Shown here piece by piece: positions 17,836 to 33,751 of a stretch of DNA of 64,000 bases. Below the pieces are notes generated by a model. It was not told the DNA's origin. It did not search any database and was given only the letters and a program-made list of their open reading frames with translations. The position numbers were made by a program, and so were the translations under genes. The DNA lies in assembly GCF_007828215.1 (NCBI RefSeq), contig NZ_VIUE01000001.1:1-64000 (forward strand), read 5' to 3'. Numbering within the stretch: the first letter of the stretch is position 1; the number at the start of each line of letters is the position of its first letter. This DNA comes from Pseudomonas sp. SJZ074 (GTDB lineage: Bacteria; Pseudomonadota; Gammaproteobacteria; Pseudomonadales; Pseudomonadaceae).

Positions 17836-17922
17836 TTCAAAGCCGCCTCTGCCCATGAAGGGCGCCCAATAGTTACTACGGCGGTCGGGCCCGCGACTAG
17901 ACCGCGAGCCCGAAGCACCGCC

Positions 17923-20544
<2,622 letters not shown>

Positions 20545-20689
20545 TAGGTTCTTCCACGGAGGCTGCGGCCAAAGGCCTGTGCAAAACGTCAACAGACGAA
20601 GCAACGGCAAAGGGCCGCATTATATCGGCCCTGCGCTTGGGGTACAGCGTGTTATGCGATAGAAACTGTCAATTGGGTCGCTTAGGCGA

Positions 20690-21694
20690 TCAGTTGCCGG
20701 AAAATTCGACGAAAGTGGCGATCACCCGGTCGATTTGCGCAGCGCTGACGTCCAGGTGGGTCACCATCCGCAGGCGCGGCGCGGCAACGAGCTTGATGCC
20801 CCGCTCGGCGGCAAATGCCTTGAGCGCCTCGGCCCGTTCGCCCATGTGCACATAGACCATGTTGGTCTGCACCGGCTCGACCTCATAACCCGCCGCCTGT
20901 AACCCTTCGGCAAGGCGCCGGGCATTGGCGTGGTCGTCGGCCAGGCGCTGGACTTGATGATCGAGGGCATACAGCCCCGCTGCGGCCAGGATCCCGGCCT
21001 GGCGCATGCCGCCGCCAACCATTTTGCGCAATCGGCGCGCCTTGTCGATCAAGTCGACGCTGCCGCACAGGACCGAACCGATCGGCGCCCCCAGGCCTTT
21101 GGACAGGCACACCGACACCGAATCGAAATACTGGGTGATCTCCCGCGCGTCGACATCGAGCTTGACCGCTGCGTTGTACAACCGGGCGCCGTCCAGGTGC
21201 AGCGCCAAGCCGTGTTCCCGGGTGAAACGCCGGGCGCGGGCCAGGTATTCCAATGGCAACACCTTGCCTTGCATGGTGTTTTCCAGGGCCAGCAGGCGGG
21301 TGCGGGCAAAATGGAAGTCATCGGGCTTGATCGCCGCGGCGACTTGCGCCAGGTCCAGGGAACCGTCCGCCTGCACCTCAAGAGGCTGGGGCTGGATCGA
21401 ACCGAGCACCGCCGCGCCGCCGCCTTCGTATTTGTAGGTGTGGGCCTGCTGGCCGACGATGTACTCATCGCCACGCTCGCAATGGGCCATCAACCCCAGC
21501 AGGTTGCTCATGGTGCCACTGGGCACGAACAACGCCGCCGCAAACCCCAGGCGCCCGGCGAGTTCGGCTTCGAGACGATTGACAGTCGGGTCCTCGCCGT
21601 ACACGTCATCGCCGGTCGGCGCGCCGGCCATGGCATCCAGCATGGCGGCGGAAGGTTGGGTGACCGTGTCGCTGCGAAGATCAATAACGCTCAT
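20690..21694 (-). CDS. ltaE: Low-specificity L-threonine aldolase
   Basis: PLP enzyme that cleaves L-threonine and L-allo-threonine to glycine and acetaldehyde. The 334 residues have the fold-type I pattern: N-terminal [26 protein letters not shown], cofactor aspartate in [13 protein letters not shown], and the Schiff-base lysine in [17 protein letters not shown] site precedes the ATG. It lies 146 bases upstream of alaS on the same strand. Confidence 0.93.
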   Translation of the reverse strand: MSVIDLRSDTVTQPSAAMLDAMAGAPTGDDVYGEDPTVNRLEAELAGRLGFAAALFVPSGTMSNLLGLMAHCERGDEYIVGQQAHTYKYEGGGAAVLGSIQPQPLEVQADGSLDLAQVAAAIKPDDFHFARTRLLALENTMQGKVLPLEYLARARRFTREHGLALHLDGARLYNAAVKLDVDAREITQYFDSVSVCLSKGLGAPIGSVLCGSVDLIDKARRLRKMVGGGMRQAGILAAAGLYALDHQVQRLADDHANARRLAEGLQAAGYEVEPVQTNMVYVHMGERAEALKAFAAERGIKLVAAPRLRMVTHLDVSAAQIDRVIATFVEFSGN

Positions 21695-21864
21695 GAATCT
21701 GGCCTCGGGTGCTGGTGGAGGGAATTCCCTTTCGAAGGGTAATTACTGCGGGCATGGTGGGAATTAATCAAGGCTGATCCAGGGAAAAGACACAACACCC
21801 CTGCTCGCTCCCACAAAGGTTATGTGTTAAAAATCCTGCGCCGCCACACAGCGTAGCGGCAAAA

Positions 21865-22028
21865 CGTTCTCAGGGCGGGGTGTAATTCCCCACCGGCGGT
21901 AATTGCATGCAAGGTGCATAGCCCGCGAGCGCTTGGCAATGCACGGCTTTTGCGGTGCGGCGGCAAGGTCAGCAGACCCGGTGCGATCCCAGGGCCGACG
22001 GTCATAGTCCGGATGAAGAGAGAACGGG
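21865..22028 (+). ncRNA. FMN riboswitch (RFN element)
   Basis: All the conserved parts of the RFN element are in order: TTCTCAGGGCGGGG at the 5' end of P1, CCCCACCGGCGGT, AGCCCGCGAGCG, GGTCAGCAGACCCGGTG, GGGCCGACGGTCATAGTCC and the closing GGATGAAGAGAGAA. It lies 101 bases before the lumazine synthase gene and should shut that gene off when FMN is plentiful. Confidence 0.95.
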
Positions 22029-22129
22029 ATCGGCACCCAAGGACCGTTTGCGACTATCTGTGCGCGGCGTACCCTCGACTCCCCTTCGATTCATGACGCC
22101 CTGTTTTTCACACAAACAGGAACCAGAAC

Positions 22130-22636
22130 ATGCAACCCACTGCAATCGACAGCAAAATCAAACATCCGGGCGAGCGCGTTGCGTTCATCCAGGCCTGCTG
22201 GCACAAGGAAATTGTCGACCAGAGCCGTCACGGCTTCGTCGCGGAAATGATCAACCAGGGCTACCAGGAAAGTGATATCGACTGCTTCGAAGTCGGTGGC
22301 GCCTTCGAGATCCCGCTGCATGCCAAGCTGCTGGCCAAATCCGGCCGCTACGCCGGCATCGTCGCCGCCGGCCTGGTGGTGGATGGCGGCATCTACCGGC
22401 ATGAGTTCGTCGCCCAATCGGTGATCAGCGGCCTGATGCAGGTGCAGTTGGAAACCGAGGTGCCGGTGTTCTCGGTGGTGCTCACGCCGCACCACTTCCA
22501 CGCCGGGGAAGAGCACCAGAAGTTCTTCTTCGAGCACTTCGTGCACAAGGGTCAGGAAGCGGCGAAGACCTGCGCCGATACCCTGCACAAAACCCGGGCG
22601 TTGCGTCGCACTGAGCCGCGCGCCTTAGCCGTCTAA
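22130..22636 (+). CDS. ribH2: 6,7-dimethyl-8-ribityllumazine synthase, type II (RibH2)
   Basis: Condenses 5-amino-6-ribitylaminouracil with dihydroxybutanone phosphate, the penultimate step of riboflavin synthesis. The 168-residue product has the type II (Brucella-like decameric) sequence: RVAFIQACWHKEIVDQ, the substrate-binding FEVGGAFEIPLHAKLLA, and GGIYRHEFVAQSVISGLMQVQLETEVPVFSVVLTP-type core with catalytic His in LTPHHFH. It stands alone, without other rib genes, behind an FMN riboswitch. AGGA precedes the ATG. Pseudomonads also carry a standard ribH in the ribD-ribH-nusB cluster, so this is probably an extra copy. Confidence 0.92.
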   Translation: MQPTAIDSKIKHPGERVAFIQACWHKEIVDQSRHGFVAEMINQGYQESDIDCFEVGGAFEIPLHAKLLAKSGRYAGIVAAGLVVDGGIYRHEFVAQSVISGLMQVQLETEVPVFSVVLTPHHFHAGEEHQKFFFEHFVHKGQEAAKTCADTLHKTRALRRTEPRALAV

Positions 22637-22648
22637 CACTGGCCACAA

Positions 22649-22738
22649 TGTGGGAGCGAGCCTGCTCGCGATGACGGAGTGTCAGTCGCCATGATGTTGG
22701 CTGATAGAACGCTATCGCGAGCAGGCTCGCTCCCACAG
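22649..22738. repeat. REP pair (REPIN), GCAGGCTCGC subtype
   Basis: Inverted GTGGGAGCGAGCCTGCTCGC units with about 45 bases between them, right after ribH2. Confidence 0.85.
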
Positions 22739-22780
22739 GGGGCCTGCTTATCGCAAATATTGCAGCCACCACAAAACAAC

Positions 22781-22869
22781 TGTGGGAGCGGGCTTGCTCG
22801 CGAAGGCGGTGTGTCAGTAAACGATAATGTTGCTGATACACCGCTTTCGCGAGCAAGCCCGCTCCCACA
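22781..22869. repeat. REP pair (REPIN), GCGGGCTTGC subtype
   Basis: Inverted GTGGGAGCGGGCTTGCTCGC units. It lies 42 bases from the preceding REPIN of a different subtype, between convergent ribH2 and aruE. Confidence 0.85.
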
Positions 22870-22887
22870 TTTGGAATGCGACGCCTT

Positions 22888-23895
22888 TCAGACCAGGTTT
22901 TCGCCGGTGGCCGGCACGATCAGGATGCCGGCCCGCAAACCATTCTTCACCTTGGGGTTGGGGAAGATGATCCGCGCCCCCTCTTCTTCGATCACCCAAC
23001 GGGTCTGGGCGATGTCTTCGGCCAGCACATAACCTTTTCCCAGCTCCGAAAAGTTTTCGATATCCGCTGGCAGGTTCAGGCGGAAACTGTCGCTGTGCTT
23101 GATGATTTCCCGGGCCACGCTGAACAGCTGGAGGCCATCCAGCCCTTCGTCCAGCTCAGGTTCGTTGCCTTCGATGATCTGCTTCAGGCGGGTTTCCAGC
23201 AGGCTGACATTGACGCCTTCGTTCTCCCCGAACGGCCGCGCCTTGCCTAGTTCCAAAGTAAAGGATTCGGCCCCGAGCTGGTCGTAGGTGTAGGCGCTGA
23301 ACACGATGGACGGCTTGTTCTGCAGCAACACCGCTTCCATGCCCGCCGCACGCAGGCGGGCCAGCTCACGACGTGAATGTTGTCGACCTTCCTTCCAGGG
23401 GTACAGGGCGAACTGCTCGATCTTCGAGCCGCGGATGGCCGTGTGCAGGTCGTAATGCAAGCGACTGCGCTCTGGCCGGTTGAAGAAGCTGGCAGCCAGC
23501 CGCTCCAGCTCGCACGCCCGCAGCGCTTCCGGGCCGCCGCTCAGTTCATGACGGCCATTGAAAAGCCGGTTGACGTCCTGCTCGACGAAACGCTCACCGC
23601 GGCGGATGGCCTCGGGATTGCCGAACAGGAACAGAATACGAGCCCGAGGCTTCACGTCACCACGGGCGATGTCATGCAGCAGGCGGTCGAGCAATTCGAT
23701 GGGCGCGGTTTCGTTACCGTGGATCCCTGCCGATAACAGCAGGTCCAGGCCATTATCCCGGGCTTCGGGCGGCTTGACCTCCAGCGCACCCTCGCTCAAC
23801 CAGCGCATGCGCACGCCTTCGACAGTCAGTTGAGTCTTCTCCGCCGGTTCACGGCCGGCGAGGGTCAGTTCAAGCAGTTTGCCGAGGGCGAGCAT
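22888..23895 (-). CDS. astE: Succinylglutamate desuccinylase
   Basis: Last step of the arginine succinyltransferase pathway: hydrolyses N2-succinylglutamate to glutamate and succinate. Zinc carboxypeptidase-like fold of 335 residues. The ligands sit in GIHGNETAP (His, Glu) and YDLHTAI (His), with the likely catalytic Glu in [12 protein letters not shown]. Also called aruE in Pseudomonas. It is the last gene of the aru operon, 12 bases after the small His-rich gene. Confidence 0.95.
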   Translation of the reverse strand: MLALGKLLELTLAGREPAEKTQLTVEGVRMRWLSEGALEVKPPEARDNGLDLLLSAGIHGNETAPIELLDRLLHDIARGDVKPRARILFLFGNPEAIRRGERFVEQDVNRLFNGRHELSGGPEALRACELERLAASFFNRPERSRLHYDLHTAIRGSKIEQFALYPWKEGRQHSRRELARLRAAGMEAVLLQNKPSIVFSAYTYDQLGAESFTLELGKARPFGENEGVNVSLLETRLKQIIEGNEPELDEGLDGLQLFSVAREIIKHSDSFRLNLPADIENFSELGKGYVLAEDIAQTRWVIEEEGARIIFPNPKVKNGLRAGILIVPATGENLV

Positions 23896-23907
23896 AGCGC
23901 GGTTTCC

Positions 23908-24195
23908 TTAATGGTCGTGGCCGCAATCCGGGCCATGGACATGGTCATCGTCGCCGAGGTCGGCCGGTTCCATTTCCAGCTGCAGGCTGACCAGGTTGGT
24001 TGCCAACGGGCGCAACAACAGGTTGGCGTATTCCTCATCCCCTTCCTCGACATCCACGCCGATCAGCAGCTGACCGCGGCCGTCCTGCTGGATCCACAAC
24101 TCCTTGCCCTGCCACATCACCGCCACGCGGGTGCAAGAGGTTTCCAGCTGGGTGCCGTCGGTGTCTTCAAGAATCAGCTGCAGTGCATCGCTCAT
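23908..24195 (-). CDS. Small conserved aru-operon protein with His-rich tail
   Basis: 95-residue soluble protein of unknown function lying between aruB and aruE. A protein at the same place exists in P. aeruginosa (the PA0900 position). The acidic body has an LQLEMEPADLGDDD segment and ends in HVHGPDCGHDH, four histidines and a cysteine that look able to bind a metal. Some databases name such proteins topoisomerase II; nothing in the sequence supports that. A metal-delivery or stabilising role for AstE, a zinc enzyme, is only a guess. Confidence 0.75.
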   Translation of the reverse strand: MSDALQLILEDTDGTQLETSCTRVAVMWQGKELWIQQDGRGQLLIGVDVEEGDEEYANLLLRPLATNLVSLQLEMEPADLGDDDHVHGPDCGHDH

Positions 24196-24263
24196 GTTTT
24201 ACGTTCTCGTCTGGGGATAAGGCCACGCGCCCTGCTTTGACTGTAGTCAGGTCGCGCGCGCTT

Positions 24264-25610
24264 TCAATTGATCTGGAAAGGATAAACCGCGCCAAGTTTA
24301 AGGATTTGTGTCAGTTCATCCAGTGCCGACCGGCATTCGAGCAGCAATTGCGGGTCCGCCAGGTCGCTTTCGGTCATACGGTCGCGGTAATGACGCTCGA
24401 CCCATTGGGTCAGCGAATCGTACAACGGCGCCGTCATGATAACCCCTGGGTTGACGGCCGCCAGTTCGGTTTCATTGAGAGCTACGCGCAGCCTCAGGCA
24501 AGCCGGACCGCCACCGTTCTGCATGCTCTGCTTGAGGTCGAAGACCTTCACTTCGCGAATCACCCCGCCAGAGCCCGTCAGGCCTTGCAGGTATTGCCAG
24601 ACACGCGGGTTGCTGCGGCACTCTTCCGGCACGATCAACAGCATCGATCCGTCGGGACGCGACAGCAGCTGGCTATTGAACAAGTAGGAACGTACCGCGT
24701 CATCGACGCTGACCGCCGAACGCGGCACACACACAGACTGAAATGCCCCACCGACCTTGGCGAGTTTGCCGCTCAGTTCGGCCAGCATCTTGTCGGTCTC
24801 GAGAAACGCGTCCTCGTGATAGAACAACACCTCGCCATTGCCGACCGCGATCACGTCGTTGTGAAACACGCCTTGGTCGATCACCGACGGGTTCTGTTGC
24901 GCGTACACCACGCCCTCTTCCCGCAGGCCATGCAAACGAGCGACCGCGCGGGACGCTTCGAGGGTCTGGCGGGCCGGGTATTTCTGCGGCGCCGGGTAAC
25001 GGGTGTCGAAAGCACTGCGACCGAACACGAAGAACTCGACGCCCGCCTCACCGTAGCTCCGGCAGAACCGGGTATGGTTGGCCGCCCCTTCGTCACCGAA
25101 CTGCGCCACCGCCGGCAACGCGGCGTGATGGGCGAAGTACTGTTGATCGGCAAACATCGCCCCCAGTACGCGACTGGTGGTCGGATGCTCGATGCTGCGA
25201 TGGTATTTGCAGTTCAGGTTGGCGGCGGTGAAATGCACGCGGCCATCCGCGGTGTCGGCACTCGGGCTGACGGTGGCGGCGTTGGCCACCCACATGCTGG
25301 AGGCCGAGCAACTGGCGACCAGCAGCGGCATCGCTTCTTTCGCGGCCTGCTGGATGACCTCGGCATCGCTGCCGGCAAAGCCCAACCGGCGCAGGGCAGC
25401 CACGTCAGGACGCTCCTGTGGCGCCAGCACACCTTGCTGGAAGCCCATGTCCATCAGCGCTTTCATCTTCGCCAGGCCCTGCAACGCCGCTTCCTTGGGG
25501 TTGGAGCACGCCTGGCTGTTGCTCTGGGACGCGACATTGCCGTACGAGAGCCCGCCATAGTTATGGGTCGGCCCCACTAGACCGTCAAAGTTGACTTCAA
25601 AGGATTTCAT
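24264..25610 (-). CDS. astB: N-succinylarginine dihydrolase
   Basis: Second step of arginine succinyltransferase catabolism: converts N2-succinylarginine to succinylornithine, CO2 and two ammonia. The 448 residues have the amidinotransferase fold. The N-terminal [17 protein letters not shown] is characteristic, and the probable nucleophilic cysteine is in [14 protein letters not shown] near the C-terminus. aruB in Pseudomonas nomenclature. 142 bases separate it from astD, containing a REP pair. Confidence 0.96.
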   Translation of the reverse strand: MKSFEVNFDGLVGPTHNYGGLSYGNVASQSNSQACSNPKEAALQGLAKMKALMDMGFQQGVLAPQERPDVAALRRLGFAGSDAEVIQQAAKEAMPLLVASCSASSMWVANAATVSPSADTADGRVHFTAANLNCKYHRSIEHPTTSRVLGAMFADQQYFAHHAALPAVAQFGDEGAANHTRFCRSYGEAGVEFFVFGRSAFDTRYPAPQKYPARQTLEASRAVARLHGLREEGVVYAQQNPSVIDQGVFHNDVIAVGNGEVLFYHEDAFLETDKMLAELSGKLAKVGGAFQSVCVPRSAVSVDDAVRSYLFNSQLLSRPDGSMLLIVPEECRSNPRVWQYLQGLTGSGGVIREVKVFDLKQSMQNGGGPACLRLRVALNETELAAVNPGVIMTAPLYDSLTQWVERHYRDRMTESDLADPQLLLECRSALDELTQILKLGAVYPFQIN

Positions 25611-25683
25611 CAGCGAGGCTCCACGAGGATCTGTTTTTTATAGGCATCAGGTAACGCGTTCGATCAAACACCGCGGCGCGGCC

Positions 25684-25749
25684 TTCGCGAGCAAGCCCGC
25701 TCCCACAAGGGTTTTTGCAGTCCTGTGGGAACGGGCTTACTCGCGAAGA
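25684..25749. repeat. REP pair inside the aru operon
   Basis: Inverted TTCGCGAGCAAGCCCGCTCC units between astD and astB. A hairpin of this type inside an operon may stabilise upstream mRNA or lower downstream expression. Confidence 0.8.
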
Positions 25750-25752
25750 GAG

Positions 25753-28241
<2,489 letters not shown>

Positions 28242-28287
28242 GCTATCTCCTCAGACGGGCCGCTCATGCCACCCGCGAAACTCAGAC

Positions 28288-29307
28288 TTAAACCGCCACC
28301 AGGCGCACGCTGGCGCCTTCGCCAACACCCAGTGCCTCGGCCGCTTCCATGTCCAGGATCACCGGTTTACCGGGCGCGTAATCGAGCTCGAGCAACACGG
28401 CGCGGTAATCCTGCAACTGCGCATTGGCCACCAGGTATTGCCGGCCGGCCCCCTTGACCGGTTCGCCGAGCTTGACCGGCACCACGCGGCTCTGGGCAAT
28501 CGAGCGAATCCCCGAGACGCGGGCATGCAGGGTCGGGCCGCCGTCGAAGATGTCGATGTAATGATCGGTCTCGAAGCCTTCGCGCATCAGGATGTCGAAG
28601 GTGATCTGCGCCCGCGGATGAACCTGCCCCATGGCCTCCTGGGCGGCGTCCGGCAGCAGTGGCACGTAGATCGGGTAATGGGGCATCAGCTCGGCCAGGA
28701 AGGTGCGGCTCTTCAGCCCGCACAGACGCTCGGCGGCGGCATAGTTGAGGTCGAAGAAGTTGCGACCGATGGCGTCCCAGAACGGCGAATCGCCATTTTC
28801 ATCGCTGTAGCCGACGATCTCGGTCACCACCGAATCGGCGAACCGCTCCGGATGGCTGGCGACGAACAGCAGGCGCCCGCGGGAATTGAGCTCCGCCCAC
28901 GGCGTGCCCACCAGGTCCCGGACCACATAGAAACTGGTCAGCAGGCTGTTGCCGGTCAGATCGTGGCATTGGGAGAGCACGTGGATCTTGTTGTGGATCT
29001 TCAGCTCACGGGAGGCATGGACGAACGTCTCGTTGCGAAAGCTGTAGAACGGCTCGGAATAACCGGCCGACGCGACGATGGCCGAACAGCCCACCAGTTT
29101 GCCGGTGGCCGTGTCTTCAAGGACGAAGAAATAGCTTTCTTCACCGTTGAAACTGACTTCGGCGGCAAACGAAGCCTCGCTCGCGGCGATCTTGTCGCTC
29201 AAGCGTTCCACGTCATCCGGCAGGGAAGTGACACCGATCGGACTGTCCGCAGCCAGACGCTGTACCTCGCCCAGATCCGCCATTTGCGCGGGGCGCATCA
29301 CCAGCAT
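28288..29307 (-). CDS. aruF: Arginine N-succinyltransferase, alpha subunit
   Basis: Partner of AruG in the first catabolic step. 339 residues, AstA family, with YSEPFYSFRNETFVHASRE and NSLLTSFYVVRDLVG matching the family blocks. AAGGAG is well placed before the ATG; another ATG three codons later is possible. It lies 204 bases after aruC, a gap filled by a REPIN. Confidence 0.95.
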   Translation of the reverse strand: MLVMRPAQMADLGEVQRLAADSPIGVTSLPDDVERLSDKIAASEASFAAEVSFNGEESYFFVLEDTATGKLVGCSAIVASAGYSEPFYSFRNETFVHASRELKIHNKIHVLSQCHDLTGNSLLTSFYVVRDLVGTPWAELNSRGRLLFVASHPERFADSVVTEIVGYSDENGDSPFWDAIGRNFFDLNYAAAERLCGLKSRTFLAELMPHYPIYVPLLPDAAQEAMGQVHPRAQITFDILMREGFETDHYIDIFDGGPTLHARVSGIRSIAQSRVVPVKLGEPVKGAGRQYLVANAQLQDYRAVLLELDYAPGKPVILDMEAAEALGVGEGASVRLVAV

Positions 29308-29396
29308 GGTGTCACTCCTTAACTTGAAATAAAGGGTTCGACCGAGGGGGTCGATACATGAAAAAAATACCGCACCGGCTACCGCATCCGGTCCAG

Positions 29397-29487
29397 TGTG
29401 GGAGCGGGCTTGCTCGCGAAGGCTGCTTATCAGTCAACATTTATGTTGAAAGTGATGGCCTCTTCGCGAACAAGCCCGCTCCCACAT
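29397..29487. repeat. REP pair (REPIN) between aruC and aruF
   Basis: Inverted GTGGGAGCGGGCTTGCTCGCG units with 50 bases between. One arm reads GCGAACAAGCCC, slightly degenerate. Confidence 0.85.
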
Positions 29488-29511
29488 GGGGTCCAGTTCA
29501 GCCTGTAGGAA

Positions 29512-30831
<1,320 letters not shown>

Positions 30832-30861
30832 TTATAGCGCCAACCCCCGTTTTCATTGGGT

Positions 30862-30877
30862 TTATGGCAATGCGACA
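30862..30877 (-). promoter_or_regulatory. ArgR half-site, aruC-distal
   Basis: Second exact TGTCGC-N8-AA match, 51 bases further upstream. The spacing is not the 21 bases of a classic tandem repeat, so the two may belong to separate dimers with weaker partners. Confidence 0.5.
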
Positions 30878-30978
30878 AATAGCGTCGCAAAGGCGCAGTT
30901 TAAACGTTGTCGGGGGACTTTAGGCGCCTGCTTGCACATTTCCGTTACCAGACACAGCAGCAGTTTGGGAGGGACACC

Positions 30979-31110
30979 TGTGGCGAGGGGATTTATCCCC
31001 GCTGGGCTGTAAAGCAGCCCCAAAACAGTCAACTCAATCTGCCTGGCACACCGAGGTGTCAGGGTTTGGGGTCGCTTCGCGACCCAGCGGGGATAGATCC
31101 CCTCGCCACA
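30979..31110. repeat. Large palindrome of the TGGCGAGGGGATT family
   Basis: Outer arms TGGCGAGGGGATTTATCCCC and its imperfect complement enclose 90 bases with a further GGGCTG/CAGCCC stem. Same family as 13200-13230. It fills the gap between convergent reading of the aruC leader and the argR end. Confidence 0.7.
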
Positions 31111-31140
31111 AATGAATCTCCCTGCCACCAGGGTCGCCGC

Positions 31141-32121
31141 TTAGCCCCGCTCGGCCGGCACAGAAGACAACTCGAACGGGCTGCTGCTGCGTCGCTGGTT
31201 GCGATCTTCCCGCGGCGTGGCGCCGAAGAAGTTGCGATAGGCGCTGGAGAAGTGCGGCCCCGAGGAGAAACCACAAGACAAGCCGATCTGAATGATGGAT
31301 TTGCTGGTCTGCATCAGCATCTGCCGGGCCTTGTTCAGGCGCAGTTCCAGGTAATACTGGCTCGGCACGCGGTTGAGGTATTGCTTGAAGATCCGCTCCA
31401 GTTGCCGGCGGGATACGCACACGTGCTGAGCGATTTCGTCGGTAGTCAGCGGTTCTTCGATGTTGGCCTCCATCAGCAGCACCGCCTGGGTGAGCTTCGG
31501 ATGACTGGAGCCGAGGCGATTCTGCAGCGGAATGCGCTGGCGCTCGCCGCCTTCACGGATGCGCTCGACCACCAGCTCTTCCGACACCGCCCCAGCCAGT
31601 TCCGCGCCGTGATCGCGCGACAGCACCGCCAGCAGCAGGTCGAGCACCGACATGCCGCCACAGGCCGTCAAGCGGTCGCGATCCCAATCGAACAAATGGC
31701 TGGTGGCGATGACCTTGGGGAAGCGCTCGGAAAAATCGTCCTGCCAGCGCCAGTGCACCGCGGCGCGGTAACCGTCGAGCAATCCCAATTGAGCCAAGGG
31801 ATAGACCCCGGCCGACAAACCACCAATCACACAACCGGCACGCACCAGTTGCTTGAGTGCGCTGCTCAGGTTGGAGGCCAATGCAGCCGGGGGCTCGTCG
31901 GCCAGCAGGAACAGCTTCTGGAGGCCTTCGAGCTTGCCCGCCCAAGGTTCGCCGGGTAACTGCCAGGCGCCCTCGCCCGCCGGCTCGGCCTGCAGGAACG
32001 ACAGTTCGTAGACCACTTCAGGATGCACCCGCTGAGCGACACGCAAGGCCTCCTCAGCCAGCGCCAGCGTCAAGGCTTTAGTGCTGGGCCAAATCAGGAA
32101 ACCAATTCGATGGGCAGTCAT
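31141..32121 (-). CDS. argR: Arginine-responsive AraC-family regulator ArgR
   Basis: Pseudomonas ArgR, unrelated to E. coli ArgR, activates aru and aot and represses biosynthetic genes when arginine is present. The 326-residue protein has an N-terminal DJ-1/GATase1-like sensing domain (about 5-190, with GGLSAGVYPLAQLGLL). The C-terminal AraC double HTH spans about 215-315 (TTDEIAQHVCVSRRQLERIF and IIQIGLSCGFSSGPHFSSAYRNFFG-type recognition helices). It is last in the aotJQMP-argR array, 113 bases after aotP. Confidence 0.95.
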   Translation of the reverse strand: MTAHRIGFLIWPSTKALTLALAEEALRVAQRVHPEVVYELSFLQAEPAGEGAWQLPGEPWAGKLEGLQKLFLLADEPPAALASNLSSALKQLVRAGCVIGGLSAGVYPLAQLGLLDGYRAAVHWRWQDDFSERFPKVIATSHLFDWDRDRLTACGGMSVLDLLLAVLSRDHGAELAGAVSEELVVERIREGGERQRIPLQNRLGSSHPKLTQAVLLMEANIEEPLTTDEIAQHVCVSRRQLERIFKQYLNRVPSQYYLELRLNKARQMLMQTSKSIIQIGLSCGFSSGPHFSSAYRNFFGATPREDRNQRRSSSPFELSSVPAERG

Positions 32122-32234
32122 GGCGGGCGATCCGAAACGAAAACAGTGTTAAAGCCAAAAGCGGCTGCAACCAAATTAGTCCATCTGGCACGTGGTGCGC
32201 AGCATGACCCAAATCAGGTGCGTAACGGGAGCAA

Positions 32235-32999
32235 TTACTTGAGGCTGCCCGAAAGAAATTGTTGCAGGCGCTCCGATTGCGGATTGACCAGCACTTCGCG
32301 CGGGTTGCCGCTTTCTTCGACGATGCCTTTGTGCAAGAACACCAGTTGGTTCGACACCTCGCGGGCAAAGCCCATTTCGTGGGTCACCACCACCATGGTC
32401 CGGCCTTCCAGGGCCAGGGCCTGCATCACTTTGAGCACGTCGCCCACCAGTTCCGGGTCGAGGGCCGACGTCGGTTCGTCGAACAACATGACTTCCGGCT
32501 CCATCGCCAGCGCCCGGGCAATCGCCACGCGCTGCTGTTCGCCGCCGGACATGTGGCCCGGATAAGCGTCCTTGCGATGGGCCACGCCCACTTTGCTCAG
32601 GTAATGCTCGGCCTTCTCACGGGCCTCGGCCTTGGCGACGCCCAGCACATGCACGGGCGCTTCCATGATGTTTTCCAGCGCGGTCATGTGGGACCACAGG
32701 TTGAAATGCTGGAACACCATCGACAGCCGCGAACGCATGCGTTGCAGTTGCCTGGGGTCCGCGGCCTTCAATCCACCATCCTTGCCAGCCACCAGTTTCA
32801 GCTCTTCGTTGTTGAGCAGAATCTTGCCGGCATGGGGCTGCTCAAGCAGGTTGATGCAACGCAGGAAGGTGCTTTTGCCGGAGCCGCTGGAGCCGATGAT
32901 GCTGATCACATCGCCGGCGGCAGCTTTCAGGGACACGCCCTTGAGCACTTCGTGACTGCCATAGCGTTTATGCAGGTCTTGGACTTCGAGCTTGTACAT
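32235..32999 (-). CDS. aotP: Arginine/ornithine ABC transporter, ATPase AotP
   Basis: ATP-hydrolysing subunit of the arginine/ornithine importer. 254 residues with Walker A GSSGSGKST, signature SGGEQQRVAIARAL and Walker B VMLFDEPTSALDP; polar amino acid uptake family. Start at MYKLEV; GAGAA upstream. In P. aeruginosa an extra gene, aotO, lies between aotM and aotP; here only 53 bases separate them, so aotO is absent. Confidence 0.95.
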   Translation of the reverse strand: MYKLEVQDLHKRYGSHEVLKGVSLKAAAGDVISIIGSSGSGKSTFLRCINLLEQPHAGKILLNNEELKLVAGKDGGLKAADPRQLQRMRSRLSMVFQHFNLWSHMTALENIMEAPVHVLGVAKAEAREKAEHYLSKVGVAHRKDAYPGHMSGGEQQRVAIARALAMEPEVMLFDEPTSALDPELVGDVLKVMQALALEGRTMVVVTHEMGFAREVSNQLVFLHKGIVEESGNPREVLVNPQSERLQQFLSGSLK

Positions 33000-33052
33000 G
33001 TCGGTTCTCACAAAACGTCAGTCGTTGGGCAGTCGATCGGATCGACGCGTTA

Positions 33053-33751
33053 TCAGTGCTTGCGCGGGGCCAGGTAACTCAGCCAGCGACGCTCGGCCAG
33101 CTTGAACAGGCGCACCAGGATGAAGGTCAGGCACAGGTAGAACACGCCGGCCGTGATGTAAGCCTCGAACGGCAGGTAATATTGGGCGTTCACCGTGCGC
33201 GCGGCACCGGTGATGTCGATCAGGGTCACGATGGAGGCCAGGCTGGTGGTCTGCAGCATCATGATCACTTCGTTGCTGTATTGCGGCAGCGCCCGGCGCA
33301 GGGCCGACGGCAGCAGGATCCGGCGATACAGTGTGAAACGCGACATGCCCATGGCCTTGGCCGCCTCGATCTCGCCATTGGGCGTGGCCCGCAGGCTGCC
33401 GGCGATGATTTCGGCGGTGTAGGCGCTGGTGTTGATGGCGAAGGCGAGACAGGCACAGAACGTCGCGCTGGACAGCCACGGCCAGAGGAAGCTCTCGCGC
33501 ACGAACTCGAACTGCGCCAATCCGTAGTAGATCAGGAACAGTTGCACCAGCATCGGCGTGCCGCGAATCACGTAGGTGTACAGCCAGGCCGTCATGTTCA
33601 CGACCGGCTGCTTGGACACCCGCATCAGCCCCAGGGGCAGCGCCGCCAGCAGCCCGAAGAACAGCGACAGCGCCAGCAACTTCAGGGTGGTCAGCAGGCC
33701 GCCGAAGTACAGCGGCAAGGCTTCATAGATGACGTTGTAGTCGAAGATCAT
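33053..33751 (-). CDS. aotM: Arginine/ornithine ABC transporter, permease AotM
   Basis: Inner-membrane permease of 232 residues, HisM-like, with about five hydrophobic segments. The ABC permease loop contacting the ATPase is GEIEAAKAMGMSRFTLYRRILLPSALR in the middle (EAA motif: EAAKAMG). It overlaps aotQ by four bases (ATGA), indicating coupled translation. Confidence 0.95.
   Translation of the reverse strand: MIFDYNVIYEALPLYFGGLLTTLKLLALSLFFGLLAALPLGLMRVSKQPVVNMTAWLYTYVIRGTPMLVQLFLIYYGLAQFEFVRESFLWPWLSSATFCACLAFAINTSAYTAEIIAGSLRATPNGEIEAAKAMGMSRFTLYRRILLPSALRRALPQYSNEVIMMLQTTSLASIVTLIDITGAARTVNAQYYLPFEAYITAGVFYLCLTFILVRLFKLAERRWLSYLAPRKH

Noticed and set aside
24000-25580. Long plus-strand frame opposite astB
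   Set aside because: Antisense shadow of astB; no ribosome binding site and no recognisable domain.
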